From the NCBI GenBank assembly GCA_963783945.1, contig CAWAPS010000024.1, positions 620,001 to 684,000 of the forward strand: a stretch of DNA of 64,000 nucleotides. The letters run 5' to 3'. Made by a program: the position numbers and the translations under genes. The DNA is from CAWAPS01 sp963783945. Its GTDB lineage: Bacteria > Actinomycetota > Acidimicrobiia > Acidimicrobiales > Palsa-688. The first letter of the stretch is position 1; every line of letters starts with the position of its first letter. The notes under the pieces are model-generated. The model ran no database searches. It was not told the DNA's origin and saw only the letters and a list, made by a program, of their open reading frames with translations. Shown here one piece after another: positions 7,579 through 17,154 of the stretch.

Positions 7579-9122
7579 GGCATGTACCCGTTTGTCTTCA
7601 GCCAGCCCCAATCCATCATCTCGAGGTGTTCAGCGAAATTCGGCCAGTCGACTCCGATCGCGCTCTTGAGGGCGTCGAACTGACCGTCGTAGTAAGCCTG
7701 GGCGAGCAAAGGCTCCCCAACCTTCGAGGCGAGCCGGCTGGCGACCTTCCATTCGTTTCCGTAGCTCGTGCGCGGCTCCATGGGGAGCCGGTTGACCACG
7801 ATGCGGGTGAAGTACTCGGTGATTCCTTCGTCAAGGCGAGAAATCCCGCCGTGGTCGATACCTTTCTTGTTGCACATGGCGACCTGCTCGTTACGGATCT
7901 GGTCGCTGGCGTACTTGTGCATCCCTTCGTGGATGACCGTCCCTTGCCCTCCCATGTTGCGGTGGACCCAGATGTGTCGCTGGGGGAGGTTCACGTCGAC
8001 GAAGGCGTTGCACACGTCCCAGGCGTTCCGGCCACGGTATTTGGCTGCCTGGCCGGCAGCGCGTACCCATTGCCGGTCGAACGCGGCCTGGAAGTCTGCG
8101 TCTCCGACCACTGAGACCTCCCCCTGGACCTGTCGCCCGGCCTTGACCGCCTCTGCGAGGTACAGCTGGAGATGCGCCCGGATCTGCGTGTCGGCGTACT
8201 CGGCGGTGACGTGTCCTCTCTCTCCGGTGCCGAGCTTCCCCGTCGAGGTCGACGGCATACGGTGCACGCCGAGGGCGGGAAGGAGACCAAGGTAGGTATC
8301 TTCGTTCAGTGCGACCTTGGCTCGGCCGAGGAAGGCGTCGTCGTCCGCGGCTTTCTTCTTCTGCTCTGGAGTGGCGGTCCCGATGATGCCCTGAAGGTCG
8401 ACAATAGACGGCGTACCGCCCCCCGAGAAGGTCTGTTCAAGTTCGTCGGCGAGGGAGCGCTCCAGCTTGGCGTCGTCGACCCATCCGACGCTGTGATTGG
8501 GCATTTCTGACCAGGAGTGCTCGTTGGTGCTGAACCAACCGGCCTTGAAGAGAGAGACTCGGCCGCCTCTGTCGCGTACCTTGACCTTGCTGCCTACCGG
8601 GACGTTGGCGACCTCGGTATGGTCCTTGTCGTCGCGGCGCAGATGCCCTTCGGCATTCATGCGGTAGCTACCAATGGCAACCTGGCGCTGGACCGGTATC
8701 GGGTCGGCGATCTTGCGGCCCTGGATGAGGGAGCAGACCGCTCGGTTGCCGACCAGTCCCTGGAGCGACAGAAGAGTCGACGATTCCAGGTGGGCTCGCA
8801 GGTCTGGAGGCGTCGCCCAACGCAACAGGCCACGAGTATGGGAACTGGTGTCGGTGCGAGTGTGGGACGCCCCTGTGCCGGACGCACGGCTGCGACGGTC
8901 CAGTCCTGGCATGGCGTCAATCCTGTGTCGAAGACGATATGAACCCTTTCCGAAAAGTTTACTCCTCCCGTTCTGGTCCGACTGCTGCTTGACGTCCGGA
9001 TGTCCCGAGCGACCCTTGACGGTGTGGCGCGGGATGCTTGACAGTTCCGTGGCCCGTTGCACCACCGGCGCCATCGTGGATCCGGCCTCATTTATGAGGA
9101 ATCTCATCCCGGACACAATCAT
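7575..9122 (-). CDS. Zinc metallopeptidase with eCIS/DUF4157-type LQ..GNRAV segment
   Basis: 515 aa. Residues 118-130 read LSLQGLVGNRAVC, followed by IPVQRQ at 142-147. This LQ-x-x-GN-x-AV then VQR pattern is widespread at the N-terminus of actinobacterial proteins tied to DUF4157 and extracellular contractile injection systems. A small beta, SH3-like region follows (about 150-220), then a helical stretch with TPEQKKKAADDDAFLGRAKV. The catalytic part has HEGMH at 398-402 and DEGITEYFT at 431-439, the two zinc motifs of a gluzincin-type peptidase. No classical signal peptide. It overlaps the downstream 121-aa gene by 4 bp. No injection-system structural genes are in the window. Confidence 0.8.
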   Translation of the reverse strand: MIVSGMRFLINEAGSTMAPVVQRATELSSIPRHTVKGRSGHPDVKQQSDQNGRSKLFGKGSYRLRHRIDAMPGLDRRSRASGTGASHTRTDTSSHTRGLLRWATPPDLRAHLESSTLLSLQGLVGNRAVCSLIQGRKIADPIPVQRQVAIGSYRMNAEGHLRRDDKDHTEVANVPVGSKVKVRDRGGRVSLFKAGWFSTNEHSWSEMPNHSVGWVDDAKLERSLADELEQTFSGGGTPSIVDLQGIIGTATPEQKKKAADDDAFLGRAKVALNEDTYLGLLPALGVHRMPSTSTGKLGTGERGHVTAEYADTQIRAHLQLYLAEAVKAGRQVQGEVSVVGDADFQAAFDRQWVRAAGQAAKYRGRNAWDVCNAFVDVNLPQRHIWVHRNMGGQGTVIHEGMHKYASDQIRNEQVAMCNKKGIDHGGISRLDEGITEYFTRIVVNRLPMEPRTSYGNEWKVASRLASKVGEPLLAQAYYDGQFDALKSAIGVDWPNFAEHLEMMDWGWLKTNGYMP

Positions 9123-9276
9123 CGCCGCCGCGAAGCAGACCCTCGCCGCCTGGCCACCTTCAGCGGCCCGGCTCCGGGACCGTGGAACCAGCGCTCCTGC
9201 CCCTTGGTGCGCCCCGGGGGGTCTTGAGCAGGTCTACTACGCTTGGCCCTAGGGAATTGGGCACAGGGGTGCGCAC

Positions 9277-10554
9277 ATGAGTGATGTCCTGATATCGGCC
9301 GACTGCCATCTGATGGAGCCACCCGACCTGTGGACGACCCGTCTCCCGAAGGGAATGCGGGACCGGGCGGTACGGCTGGAGTCGACGGGGGATTACATGC
9401 ATTTCTTCCGCGACGGGGCGCGGGAGCACATCACTCTGGCCAAGTACCGTTCGCTCGACGGACCGATCGAGCACGACACCATTCTCGAAGAGCGCGACCA
9501 GGCCCTCGCCGCCGACGGCGTGTGGGGAGAGGTCGTGCATTCGAACCTGGCGTTTAACGGCTACTCGCCGGACAACGACCTCGCCTTCGCCCACGCTCGG
9601 GTCTACAACGACTACGTGGTCGACGTCTTCGCGGAGCACTTCGACCGGCACAAGCCCACCGCCATGCTTCCTCTCACAGACGTGACCGATGCGGTGGCAG
9701 AGATCGAGCGCGTGGCGGCGCTGGGCATCCAGGCGGTGATGCCCCCGATGAGCGCCCCGCAGCGGTACTGCACGACGGCATATGACCCGGTGTGGGCGGC
9801 GGCGCAGGCCAACGGGATGGTGGTCTTCTTCCACGTCGGCGCCGGGATGGCCATGGACGGCGAGTCGCTCGCCCGGTCCACCAAGGGTGTGGCCATGAGG
9901 GAATCGGGCATAGACATGGACCTGGAGATCCAGACCGGTCCCGTTGACGCCAACCGTCTCCGGGCTACCATCCCGGCGACCTTGGATGCTCAGTACCTGC
10001 TCGCTGACCTGGTCGGCGGCGGCATCCTGGAGCACTTTCCTGACCTCCACTTCGTGATCACCGAGTTCAACGCCTTCTGGCTCGCCGGGCTCATGGCATC
10101 GCTGGACAAGGCCTACTCCTTGGGCATCGGCCAAGATGTCTCCGCTCCGTATGCCGCGCAGGGGACCTACGACCACAGCCGGGCGGTCGACGACCAACCC
10201 CTGGTTCTCCGACGCTTCCACCTCAACGACAAGTGGCCGTTCCCTCTGGGCCCGAGCGACTATCTCCGCCGCCAGGTCCATTGCACCTTCCAGGATGATC
10301 CTGCGGCCCTGGCTCTGCGACACTACACCGGGATCGATTGCCTGCTTTGGGGGTCGGACTACCCCCATCATGAGGCCACCTGGCCGCGCACACCCGAGGC
10401 GGTCGAGGCCCAGTTCGCCGGCATACCGGTCGCAGATAAAGCGGCGATCACCGGTGGGACACTGTCGAAACTCCTCGGCTTCCACCCACCTGCCGGCAGA
10501 CGGGGCGGACTTCCTACAGAGAATCGGTCCGGTCGGCCGCAGTTACCCTCTTGA
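9277..10554 (+). CDS. Amidohydrolase-2 family metal-dependent hydrolase
   Basis: 425 aa. The N-terminus ISADCHLMEPPDLW has the D-x-H metal motif of the ACMSD-like amidohydrolase family. FFHVGAG supplies the barrel histidine in the middle, and LLWGSDYPHHEATWP carries the C-terminal metal-binding Asp and the family's SDYPH signature. Members hydrolyse C-N or C-C bonds or decarboxylate aromatic acids. It stands alone on the plus strand; a second paralogous-looking enzyme is at 15504. The last 20 or so residues are low-complexity and may be run-on. Confidence 0.9.
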   Translation: MSDVLISADCHLMEPPDLWTTRLPKGMRDRAVRLESTGDYMHFFRDGAREHITLAKYRSLDGPIEHDTILEERDQALAADGVWGEVVHSNLAFNGYSPDNDLAFAHARVYNDYVVDVFAEHFDRHKPTAMLPLTDVTDAVAEIERVAALGIQAVMPPMSAPQRYCTTAYDPVWAAAQANGMVVFFHVGAGMAMDGESLARSTKGVAMRESGIDMDLEIQTGPVDANRLRATIPATLDAQYLLADLVGGGILEHFPDLHFVITEFNAFWLAGLMASLDKAYSLGIGQDVSAPYAAQGTYDHSRAVDDQPLVLRRFHLNDKWPFPLGPSDYLRRQVHCTFQDDPAALALRHYTGIDCLLWGSDYPHHEATWPRTPEAVEAQFAGIPVADKAAITGGTLSKLLGFHPPAGRRGGLPTENRSGRPQLPS

Positions 10555-10898
10555 CCTAGTCATCCGATCCGAGCCTAGGCGTAATAGGCCCGTCGAGGTA
10601 TGGCCGTGCAGCAGAAGGACGAGAGGTCCATCCACTGTCCGGCGCGGCCCGAGGCGCCCAGCTTCGTACCGTCTGGCCGGGCGCTTCGACGGGGCGGGAC
10701 AGGCGACAGGATGAGCATGAGCATGTTGTCGTGCGGCTTGTTGACGTTGCCCAAGCAAACAGACCGTTGATCGCCGGAAGAACCGTAAAGCGGGATAGCC
10801 AGAATCCTGTGCTCGCAAACTTCAGGCTCAGCGGGCCCGCTTGCGATCCTTACGACGAGTGATGGGCATCGAGACTCGCACGACTTCAATCCGGCGGA
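10555..10898. other. Gene-free interval
   Basis: Between the convergent amidohydrolase and SDR genes. Overlapping short frames on both strands show no domain or start signal. Nothing recognised. Confidence 0.5.
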
Positions 10899-11645
10899 TC
10901 AACTGACGACCCGGCCACCATTGACGCCGATGGTCTGACCGGTGACGTAACTCGACGCCTCATCGCATAGCCAGGCGCAGGCGTTGGCGATGTCATCGGG
11001 CGCTCCGATTCGACGCACGGGCAGGGTCTTCGACATCAACTCGACCCGCTCGGGCGAGACGTTCGCCTCGGACATGATCGTACCCATCACGCTGCCAGGA
11101 GGAATGTTGTTCACCGTGATCCCGAGCGGCCCCAACTCCTGCGCCAGGGTGCGCGTCAGTGAGACGATGGCGCCCTTTGACGACGAGTAGGTCGCCATGC
11201 CGATAGACCCGGTCTGCGCGCTTGAGGAGGAGATGTTCACGACGCGACCCCATTTGGCGGCCTTCATATCGGACAGCACCTCTTGCGTGACGATTATCGA
11301 CCCGAGCACATTGACGCCGTAGACAAACCGGAATTGCTCCTCGGTGACATCTTCGAACGGCGTAAAGTCCGTGACGCCAGCGTTGTTCACCACGATCGTG
11401 ACGGGACCGAAGCTATCGCGCAGCTTCGCCACCGCGGCCCGGACCTGCTGGCGGTTCGACACATCCGCGGCCAAAGCCACGGCGCGCCCGCCGGCGTTGG
11501 CGATGGACTTCAGGGTGCCCGCGCCGCGCTCCTCGTCCAGGTCGAGGACACCGATCGCGATTCCCTTCGTCGACAGGCGCAAGGCGCATGCTGCGCCTAT
11601 GCCCGCCGCCGCGCCGGTAACGATGGCAACCTTGTCAGTAGTCAT
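10899..11645 (-). CDS. SDR-family oxidoreductase (FabG-like)
   Basis: 248 aa from the ATG at 11645, chosen over a GTG 12 bp upstream because GGGGA sits at the right distance. A classical SDR: TGAAAGIGAA cofactor loop near the N-terminus, NNAGVT, the catalytic Ser in NISSSSAQTGS, YSSSKGA for the Tyr-x3-Lys pair, and the final TGQTIGVNGG. It uses NAD(P)H and acts on a hydroxy/keto substrate, often 3-oxoacyl or alcohol intermediates. It is 3' to the ABC genes on the same strand with a 237-bp gap, so it probably has its own promoter. Confidence 0.92.
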   Translation of the reverse strand: MTTDKVAIVTGAAAGIGAACALRLSTKGIAIGVLDLDEERGAGTLKSIANAGGRAVALAADVSNRQQVRAAVAKLRDSFGPVTIVVNNAGVTDFTPFEDVTEEQFRFVYGVNVLGSIIVTQEVLSDMKAAKWGRVVNISSSSAQTGSIGMATYSSSKGAIVSLTRTLAQELGPLGITVNNIPPGSVMGTIMSEANVSPERVELMSKTLPVRRIGAPDDIANACAWLCDEASSYVTGQTIGVNGGRVVS

Positions 11646-11882
11646 TGCATTCCCCACAGTGACGTCTCAATGGCAGCGGATTTCGCCCACAGCAATCAAC
11701 CCTACTTCCCGGTCCGCTGACGCAGCTCGATCGCCTGGCGTGAGCCGACTCGTGAACCCGCAGCGTGGGAGCTCCTGGCTGGGTCGGCCGCGATTTCCGA
11801 GCCAGTCGCTCCCATCCCTCAGCAGTATACTAAGAGGGTGTGAAAAGGCATCTAATATCTCCGGGGGCCGTTTGATCGCCGG

Positions 11883-12572
11883 TTAGCCGACCAGCGAACG
11901 GATATCGGCGTGTCCGGGCGGCCCGTCGTAGACGAGTTGGCCGTCCCGCAGGGCAAGGCAGCGGTCGGCGGTCGCCGCGTAATCGAGCTGGTGGGTGGCG
12001 ATCACAACCGCCGCCCCCCGCTTGGAAGTGTCTTCGATGAGGGAAATGAAGGTGTCGCGACCGGCCGGGTCGAGCCCGATGAATGGCTCGTCCACGAGCA
12101 GCAGCGAGAACGGGCGGATCAAGGCCAGCAGGATCGCGGTCTTCTGCCGCAGCCCCCGGGAGAAGCGCGACGGGAGGTCCTCGGCCCGTGACAGCAACCC
12201 GAGATCGGAGAGCAGGGACACAGCCCGCGGCTCCCATTCCTCGGCGTCGTGAAGCCGGCAGGTGTATTCGATGTGCTCGAGAACCGACAGGTCGTCGTAT
12301 AAGACCGGGTTGTCGGAAAGATACGACAGTGAGGCGCGGGCACCGAGCGAGCCGGCGGCCTCGCCCGCGACGTTGATGGTCCCATCCGATGGCTCCAGCA
12401 AACCTGCGGCCATGCGCAGCAGGGTGGTCTTACCTGAGCCGTTGTGGCCGATCAGGGCCAAGCGCTGACCCCGGGGCACGACCAGGTCCAACGCTTCGAG
12501 CGCGACCAGATCGCCATATGACTTCGTGAGGCCTGTCGTTGTCAGCGCCGGGGGGCGGGCGCGGGTTGGCAT
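11883..12572 (-). CDS. ABC transporter ATP-binding protein
   Basis: 229 aa, a single nucleotide-binding domain of the CcmA/ABC-2 kind. Walker A GHNGSGKTTL, signature region FSRGLRQKTAILLAL (a variant of LSGGQ), Walker B LLLVDEPFIGLDP and H-loop ATHQLD are visible. The altered signature FSRGLRQ is typical of short exporter ATPases. It follows the permease gene by 12 bp and must be its motor. Substrate unknown. Confidence 0.9.
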   Translation of the reverse strand: MPTRARPPALTTTGLTKSYGDLVALEALDLVVPRGQRLALIGHNGSGKTTLLRMAAGLLEPSDGTINVAGEAAGSLGARASLSYLSDNPVLYDDLSVLEHIEYTCRLHDAEEWEPRAVSLLSDLGLLSRAEDLPSRFSRGLRQKTAILLALIRPFSLLLVDEPFIGLDPAGRDTFISLIEDTSKRGAAVVIATHQLDYAATADRCLALRDGQLVYDGPPGHADIRSLVG

Positions 12573-12584
12573 GGGCGTGCGACG

Positions 12585-14237
12585 CTAGGCGTCGGAACGT
12601 CTGGCGCCGGGGCGGTCCGGGGCGACCAGCTGCTTGAAGTAGTCGTGCAGGTCCTCGCGGTATCGCACCCAACCCAGCACGAGGGCAACCAGAACAATGG
12701 CCGCCACTGCGGCCGAGCCGACCTGCCTGACGGCGACGTTGGCGGACTCGGCATGGCGGCCGGCGAGGATAGGCGCGACTCCCGCGGTGGCGATCAACGG
12801 CGGCCACACCACGCGAATCACGGCCCGGGCGCCAGCCGCCTCTGGCGGCATGAGACTGTCGGTACTACTGAACAGGGGCGGGGGCCCCTGGATGGTGGCG
12901 ACCGACGCTCCTGCCGCTGCGGCCAGCGACGCCGGCAGCCATACCACTGCGGCAACCCCCAACGCGGTGGGGTTGCCGCCTTCAACCGCCACTGCGGCAC
13001 CGACCCCGACGACGCCCACAGCCGCCATCACCGCGGCCGAGCAGGCCAGGTGGCGGACCAGCACTGACCCCGCCGGTCGCGGATAGCTCTCCAACAGACC
13101 GGGGTGGTCGATCTCCTGCGCCAGCGGCTCCACCGCGTCCAAGCCGACCACGTAGAGAGCCACGCCAGCCACCAACACCAGCGGGGTGCTCCCCCGCCAG
13201 GCGCCAACCGCGGCCACGCCGGCAGCGGCGCCCAGCAGGACCATACGAGCCAGGCGGCCGGATGGGAAACGCAGGATGCCTTGCCAGCCCCGCCGCCACA
13301 CCGGCCAGCCGCCCCGCCGGCCGTTCGACCCCGCCAGGTCGGAGGGGCGTCTGGTCACCCCGATCCACGGGCGCTGACGGGGCAGCTCCTGGGCCAGCTG
13401 GCGACGCAGAACGATCACGGTGCGCAAGTCCCGGACGGTGGCCGCGAAGCGGATCTGGCCGGCCAGTCGGGCCCGCCGCTCCGACGCCTCTATCGACGTT
13501 CCCCCCACCGTCACCACGCCCAGCGCCACCAGAACGCTGGCGACCGCCACACCGCCGAACCCACCCGGACGCCAGCGCAGCGGCCACAACGCCAGCTGGC
13601 CCAGAAGACTCGCCGGTGATGTGGCCCGCCCGATGGCCACATCGACGCCTGACCAGCCCAACACGGCTAAAACCAGGGCGCCTACCACGACCCGGCCCAG
13701 GCGTCGCCCCCCCACCACCATGGCGGCACCAAGAGCGGCGTCGACGGTCAACAACCCCACCAGGGCCCCGCAGCCCACCCACGCGGCCGCCGAGCCTGGC
13801 AGCCGCCGAAACGCCAAAAGGCCGATCACCGCCCCCAGCCCGGCACCCGACGCGGCACCGTAGCGAAGCAGACGCAAAGCCGGCCCCCGCAGCGCCGTCG
13901 CCCGGTCGACCGGCGCCAACAGAACGTGGCGAACATCGGCCGCCTCGATCACCAGCGGCCCACCCCGGCCCCCAGCGCGCAGCCCGACGGCCAGCGCCAA
14001 CGCCACCGCGCAACCCACCAGCTGTGGGCCGTCCGCCGCGACGCGGGCCGCCGTGGTCGGACCCACCCGACTATCGCCCACCACCCCCGACACCAGCCAC
14101 AGGCTCACCCCCGCCACCAGGCCGGTGATGTACACGCGGTAAAGGGCCTCGAACGCGTCGAAGTCCGCGGTACGCCGACGTCGTTGCGCCTTGCGCAACT
14201 CGGCCAAGACGGCCTTGCTGTGGCGGACGTCGATCAT
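12585..14237 (-). CDS. Large ABC-exporter-type membrane protein
   Basis: About 550 aa from the ATG at 14237 (MIDVRHSKAVLAELRKAQRR). The longer frame upstream is not membrane-like and was dropped. The protein has at least ten hydrophobic stretches rich in Ala, Val and Leu in two halves separated by a basic loop (ERRARLAGQIRFAATVRDLR and following). The amphipathic ends (FKQLVAP) are cytosolic. No named domain recognised, but spacing to the ATPase (12 bp) marks it as the permease. Very high GC explains the many long shadow frames here. Confidence 0.75.
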   Translation of the reverse strand: MIDVRHSKAVLAELRKAQRRRRTADFDAFEALYRVYITGLVAGVSLWLVSGVVGDSRVGPTTAARVAADGPQLVGCAVALALAVGLRAGGRGGPLVIEAADVRHVLLAPVDRATALRGPALRLLRYGAASGAGLGAVIGLLAFRRLPGSAAAWVGCGALVGLLTVDAALGAAMVVGGRRLGRVVVGALVLAVLGWSGVDVAIGRATSPASLLGQLALWPLRWRPGGFGGVAVASVLVALGVVTVGGTSIEASERRARLAGQIRFAATVRDLRTVIVLRRQLAQELPRQRPWIGVTRRPSDLAGSNGRRGGWPVWRRGWQGILRFPSGRLARMVLLGAAAGVAAVGAWRGSTPLVLVAGVALYVVGLDAVEPLAQEIDHPGLLESYPRPAGSVLVRHLACSAAVMAAVGVVGVGAAVAVEGGNPTALGVAAVVWLPASLAAAAGASVATIQGPPPLFSSTDSLMPPEAAGARAVIRVVWPPLIATAGVAPILAGRHAESANVAVRQVGSAAVAAIVLVALVLGWVRYREDLHDYFKQLVAPDRPGARRSDA

Positions 14238-15503
14238 CGACACCAGGCCGACCGTAACACCCGCCCTGCTCGCGCCCGGTGCAGACAAACCGGGCTTGCC
14301 GCCTAGCCGGCGACCTGGTGCATCACCGGCCCCCCGTGTGGCCCGAGGGCCCATCGATCGGCGCCATCACCGCCAGCAAGTCAGACCCCCCAGCCTCCCA
14401 ACCGGAGGGGCGGGAGACCCAGAAGTCAGCTCCTCCCAGCGAGGAATTCATAACCATGATCTCGTTGTAGGTGGCCGACTGAACACCCGGATCCGATCGG
14501 AAAACTGCGACGAAACTGAGATAATGGAGACCCATCAAATAGGGTTGCGGGGAAAATACAACCAGGTGGTAATCGGCCACGACCTGAGCAAGAGCCAAGA
14601 CCCGCTCACCCCGTGCAGGGTCGCCACCCTGGCCGGGATCTCCCCGGCCAGGGCCCGACGGCTACCTGAAGCGGACACAGTGAGGGGGGGCCACGATCAA
14701 GCGATGGCTAGCGGGCCGGCCCGGCGAGGGGCCGACCCAAGAAAGGCCTAAGAGACGGCCAACCGAGTAGATCAGTGTCCCCGGCCAAAAATGAAACGAC
14801 TGGACGGAAGGCTGTGGGCGGGAGCGTCCGCCCGGCGGACCTTGCTTGACCCACCCCCAAAGACCGAAAGGGCATGTCGTCGAGGCGCGCCGTCACCCGC
14901 AAGGAGATCGGGCTAGGGCCGGGCGCTCCGCCCAGATGTGTTTGTTATCGGCAGGCCCGAACCGGGTCTGAAGCCCCGCACAAGCCAGTCAGCTTCTGGT
15001 TGCCACCGGCCACTACACCGTGGGTGTGTGGCACCCTACTCATCGTCATATAACCAGTGCTCGCGGACTCGTACGAATGACGTGGTGGACTTGTCATTTC
15101 ATACTCTCCCAGCCCACGAACGCGGAAGCCGGCCCGGCGCGGGTCGAAACCAGAACATCTGAACATAAGGTCGCCCGGGTCTGGAATCGGAGAAAGCCCC
15201 CAATCCTTAGTTATCGGTGCTAGCCGATTAGGGTGGAAGCGACAGCGCTGGATTTGTTGATCGACCGCACGTTGGACACGAGGTGCGTTTCGGGGCTGCG
15301 CAGTCTGCCACGGTCGTCCGCGCCGTCCCTCGCCCGGCCGGACCGGCATCGGCTGACAATTGGGGATTCCCCCGATGTTGTCAGTGTGGTCGGTAGGCGA
15401 TCCTTGGTCGAGCACCTCGAGCAGGGTGGTGGGATCTAGGAACTCGCGTATCGGCGGAGTTCCCAGAACAGGCATCTTGGTCGTCGAAATGGGAGGACAC
15501 GCC
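14238..15503. other. 1.27-kb interval without a supported gene
   Basis: Several short open frames exist on both strands but none has a start signal, domain or plausible composition. Contains the hairpin at 14627-14653 and an imperfect hairpin at about 15353-15382 (CTGACAA...TTGTCAG arms with G/C-rich inner stem) 120 bp upstream of the second amidohydrolase. Could hold a decayed gene or an RNA. Confidence 0.5.
14627..14653. terminator. Strong GC hairpin, possible terminator
   Basis: CCCTGGCCGG and CCGGCCAGGG form a perfect 10-bp stem around a 7-nt loop. No T-run follows on either strand, so this is at best a non-canonical terminator; it may also be part of an unrecognised RNA. Confidence 0.4.
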
Positions 15504-16676
15504 ATGGTCAGCTTGGCCGAAGACATCCGAGTCATAGACGCCGACACCCACCTCACCGAGGCCCACGACCTGTGGACCAGTCGGGCACCGACGCAATACA
15601 AGGACCGCGTCCCCCACGTCGAGGACGTCGAGGGTCGGCCCACGTGGGTGGCCGAGGGGACGGCGATCGGCTTCGCCGGCGGAGGCGGTGTCCTCGACCG
15701 CCAGGGCAACAAGCACCCGTTCAACGAGTCGATCCTGGTGTGGGGCATCGACCGCGTCCACGAGGGCGCCTACAACCCCGAGGTCCGCCTCGAGGTCATG
15801 GACGAATGCGGCATCCACGCCCAGGTCCTCTACCCGCAGGCCATCGGCCTGGGCGGCCAGAACCTCTCGAAATTGGTAGACGATCCGCAACTGCGCCGGC
15901 TGTGCGTCGAGATCTACAACGACAACGCCGCCGAACTGCAGGAGTGGTCGAACATGCGGCTGCTGCCCATGCCGATCATGCCGGCGTGGGACGTAAGCGA
16001 GTGCGTACGCGAAGCCGAACGGATCGCCGGCCTCGGGCTGCGGGGCATCAACATGACGACTGACCCCCAGGACATGGGCGCCCCGGACTTGGCCAACCGG
16101 GCCTGGGACCCGCTGTGGGAGGTGTGCGCCGACCAACATCTGCCGGTGCACTTCCACATCGGCGCCAGCCTCACTGCCATGAACTGGCTGGGCCAGTACT
16201 TCTGGCCCTCACAGCACGAGTACGTCAAGGGCGCCATCGGTGGTTCGATGCTCTTCCTGGGCAACGCCCGCATCGTCATCAACACCATCTTCGCCGGCAT
16301 ATTCGACCGGCACCCGAACCTGAAAATGGTCTCGGTCGAAAGCGGCATCGGCTGGATCCCCTTCATTCTCGAGACCATGGACTACGAACTGTGGGAGAAC
16401 GCCCCAGCCCAGGCCGCCGAACTCGGGCGCATGCCGTCTGAGTACTTCAAGGACCACTGGTACGGAACCTACTGGTTCGAGCAGAACCGGGGCGACGTGC
16501 AATACCTCATCGACGCCATCGGCGAGGACAACGTGCTCTTCGAAACGGACTTCCCCCACCCCACCTGCCTCTACCCCACGCCGCTTGAGACCATCGACGA
16601 AAAAATAGGCGCCCTCCGCCCGCGGGCCCGGCGCAAGCTGCTCGGGGAGAACGCCGCCAAGCTTTACCGACTCTAA
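15504..16676 (+). CDS. Amidohydrolase-2 family metal-dependent hydrolase
   Basis: 390 aa from the ATG at 15504, with GGGAGGA just upstream. VIDADTHLTEAHDLW gives the D-x-H metal motif, LPVHFHIGAS the mid-barrel histidine and LFETDFPHPTCLYP the C-terminal Asp with the family DFPHP signature. This is the ACMSD/amidohydrolase-2 fold, common in actinobacterial clusters with luciferase-like monooxygenases. Substrate is likely a ring-derived acid or amide, inferred from family only. The gene stands alone; the next gene downstream is on the other strand. Confidence 0.92.
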   Translation: MVSLAEDIRVIDADTHLTEAHDLWTSRAPTQYKDRVPHVEDVEGRPTWVAEGTAIGFAGGGGVLDRQGNKHPFNESILVWGIDRVHEGAYNPEVRLEVMDECGIHAQVLYPQAIGLGGQNLSKLVDDPQLRRLCVEIYNDNAAELQEWSNMRLLPMPIMPAWDVSECVREAERIAGLGLRGINMTTDPQDMGAPDLANRAWDPLWEVCADQHLPVHFHIGASLTAMNWLGQYFWPSQHEYVKGAIGGSMLFLGNARIVINTIFAGIFDRHPNLKMVSVESGIGWIPFILETMDYELWENAPAQAAELGRMPSEYFKDHWYGTYWFEQNRGDVQYLIDAIGEDNVLFETDFPHPTCLYPTPLETIDEKIGALRPRARRKLLGENAAKLYRL

Positions 16677-17154
16677 GCACCACCAGCCTGCCTGCCACGC
16701 CATAGCTAGCCTCACAAATCCGGGTTCGTTTACTCGCTGTCTTTATTGCGCACACCCATGCGTCACGGCGCAGCTAACGGTTATGAATCATGGCGACACA
16801 GCTCTTACGCTGCCAGGTCCGCTGGTTGCGACACCCAATGACCCGAGCACTCTGGAAACCCTGGGGATTCACGGGCGTCGGTTCTGCTCCACCCGCTGGC
16901 CCCTGTCGGGAACCTAGGTTGGCGTGGCGCTCGACGAGCGGAGTGACGGGGCTAGGGTCCGAATCACAGGGAGGAACTCTTCCTCAACAATGTCCGAAAA
17001 CGCGGTGACGCCCGGCACCAGAAGGTCCGCGTACGAAATACCCACCATACGGGCCGTCTGCGGGATCCAGGTTGCCGGCTCATTGCTCACCTGCCGCCGA
17101 TCAGAGCCCTGGTCCGGCCGAGCCGGCCTGCCGCCGGCCGCCATCAGACGGGGG
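16677..17154. other. Gene-free interval between convergent genes
   Basis: 478 bp between the amidohydrolase and the DUF4349 gene, which converge. Only short frames without domain features. No clear terminator stem was found. Confidence 0.5.

Noticed and set aside
9160..10485. 441-aa minus-strand frame
   Set aside because: Antisense shadow of the amidohydrolase caused by GC-rich codons.
13262..14128. 288-aa Pro/Arg-rich plus-strand frame
   Set aside because: Antisense to the large membrane protein; composition is an artefact of very high GC.
14945..15748. 267-aa minus-strand frame in the gene-free stretch
   Set aside because: Overlaps the start of the amidohydrolase and has no protein-like pattern or start signal.
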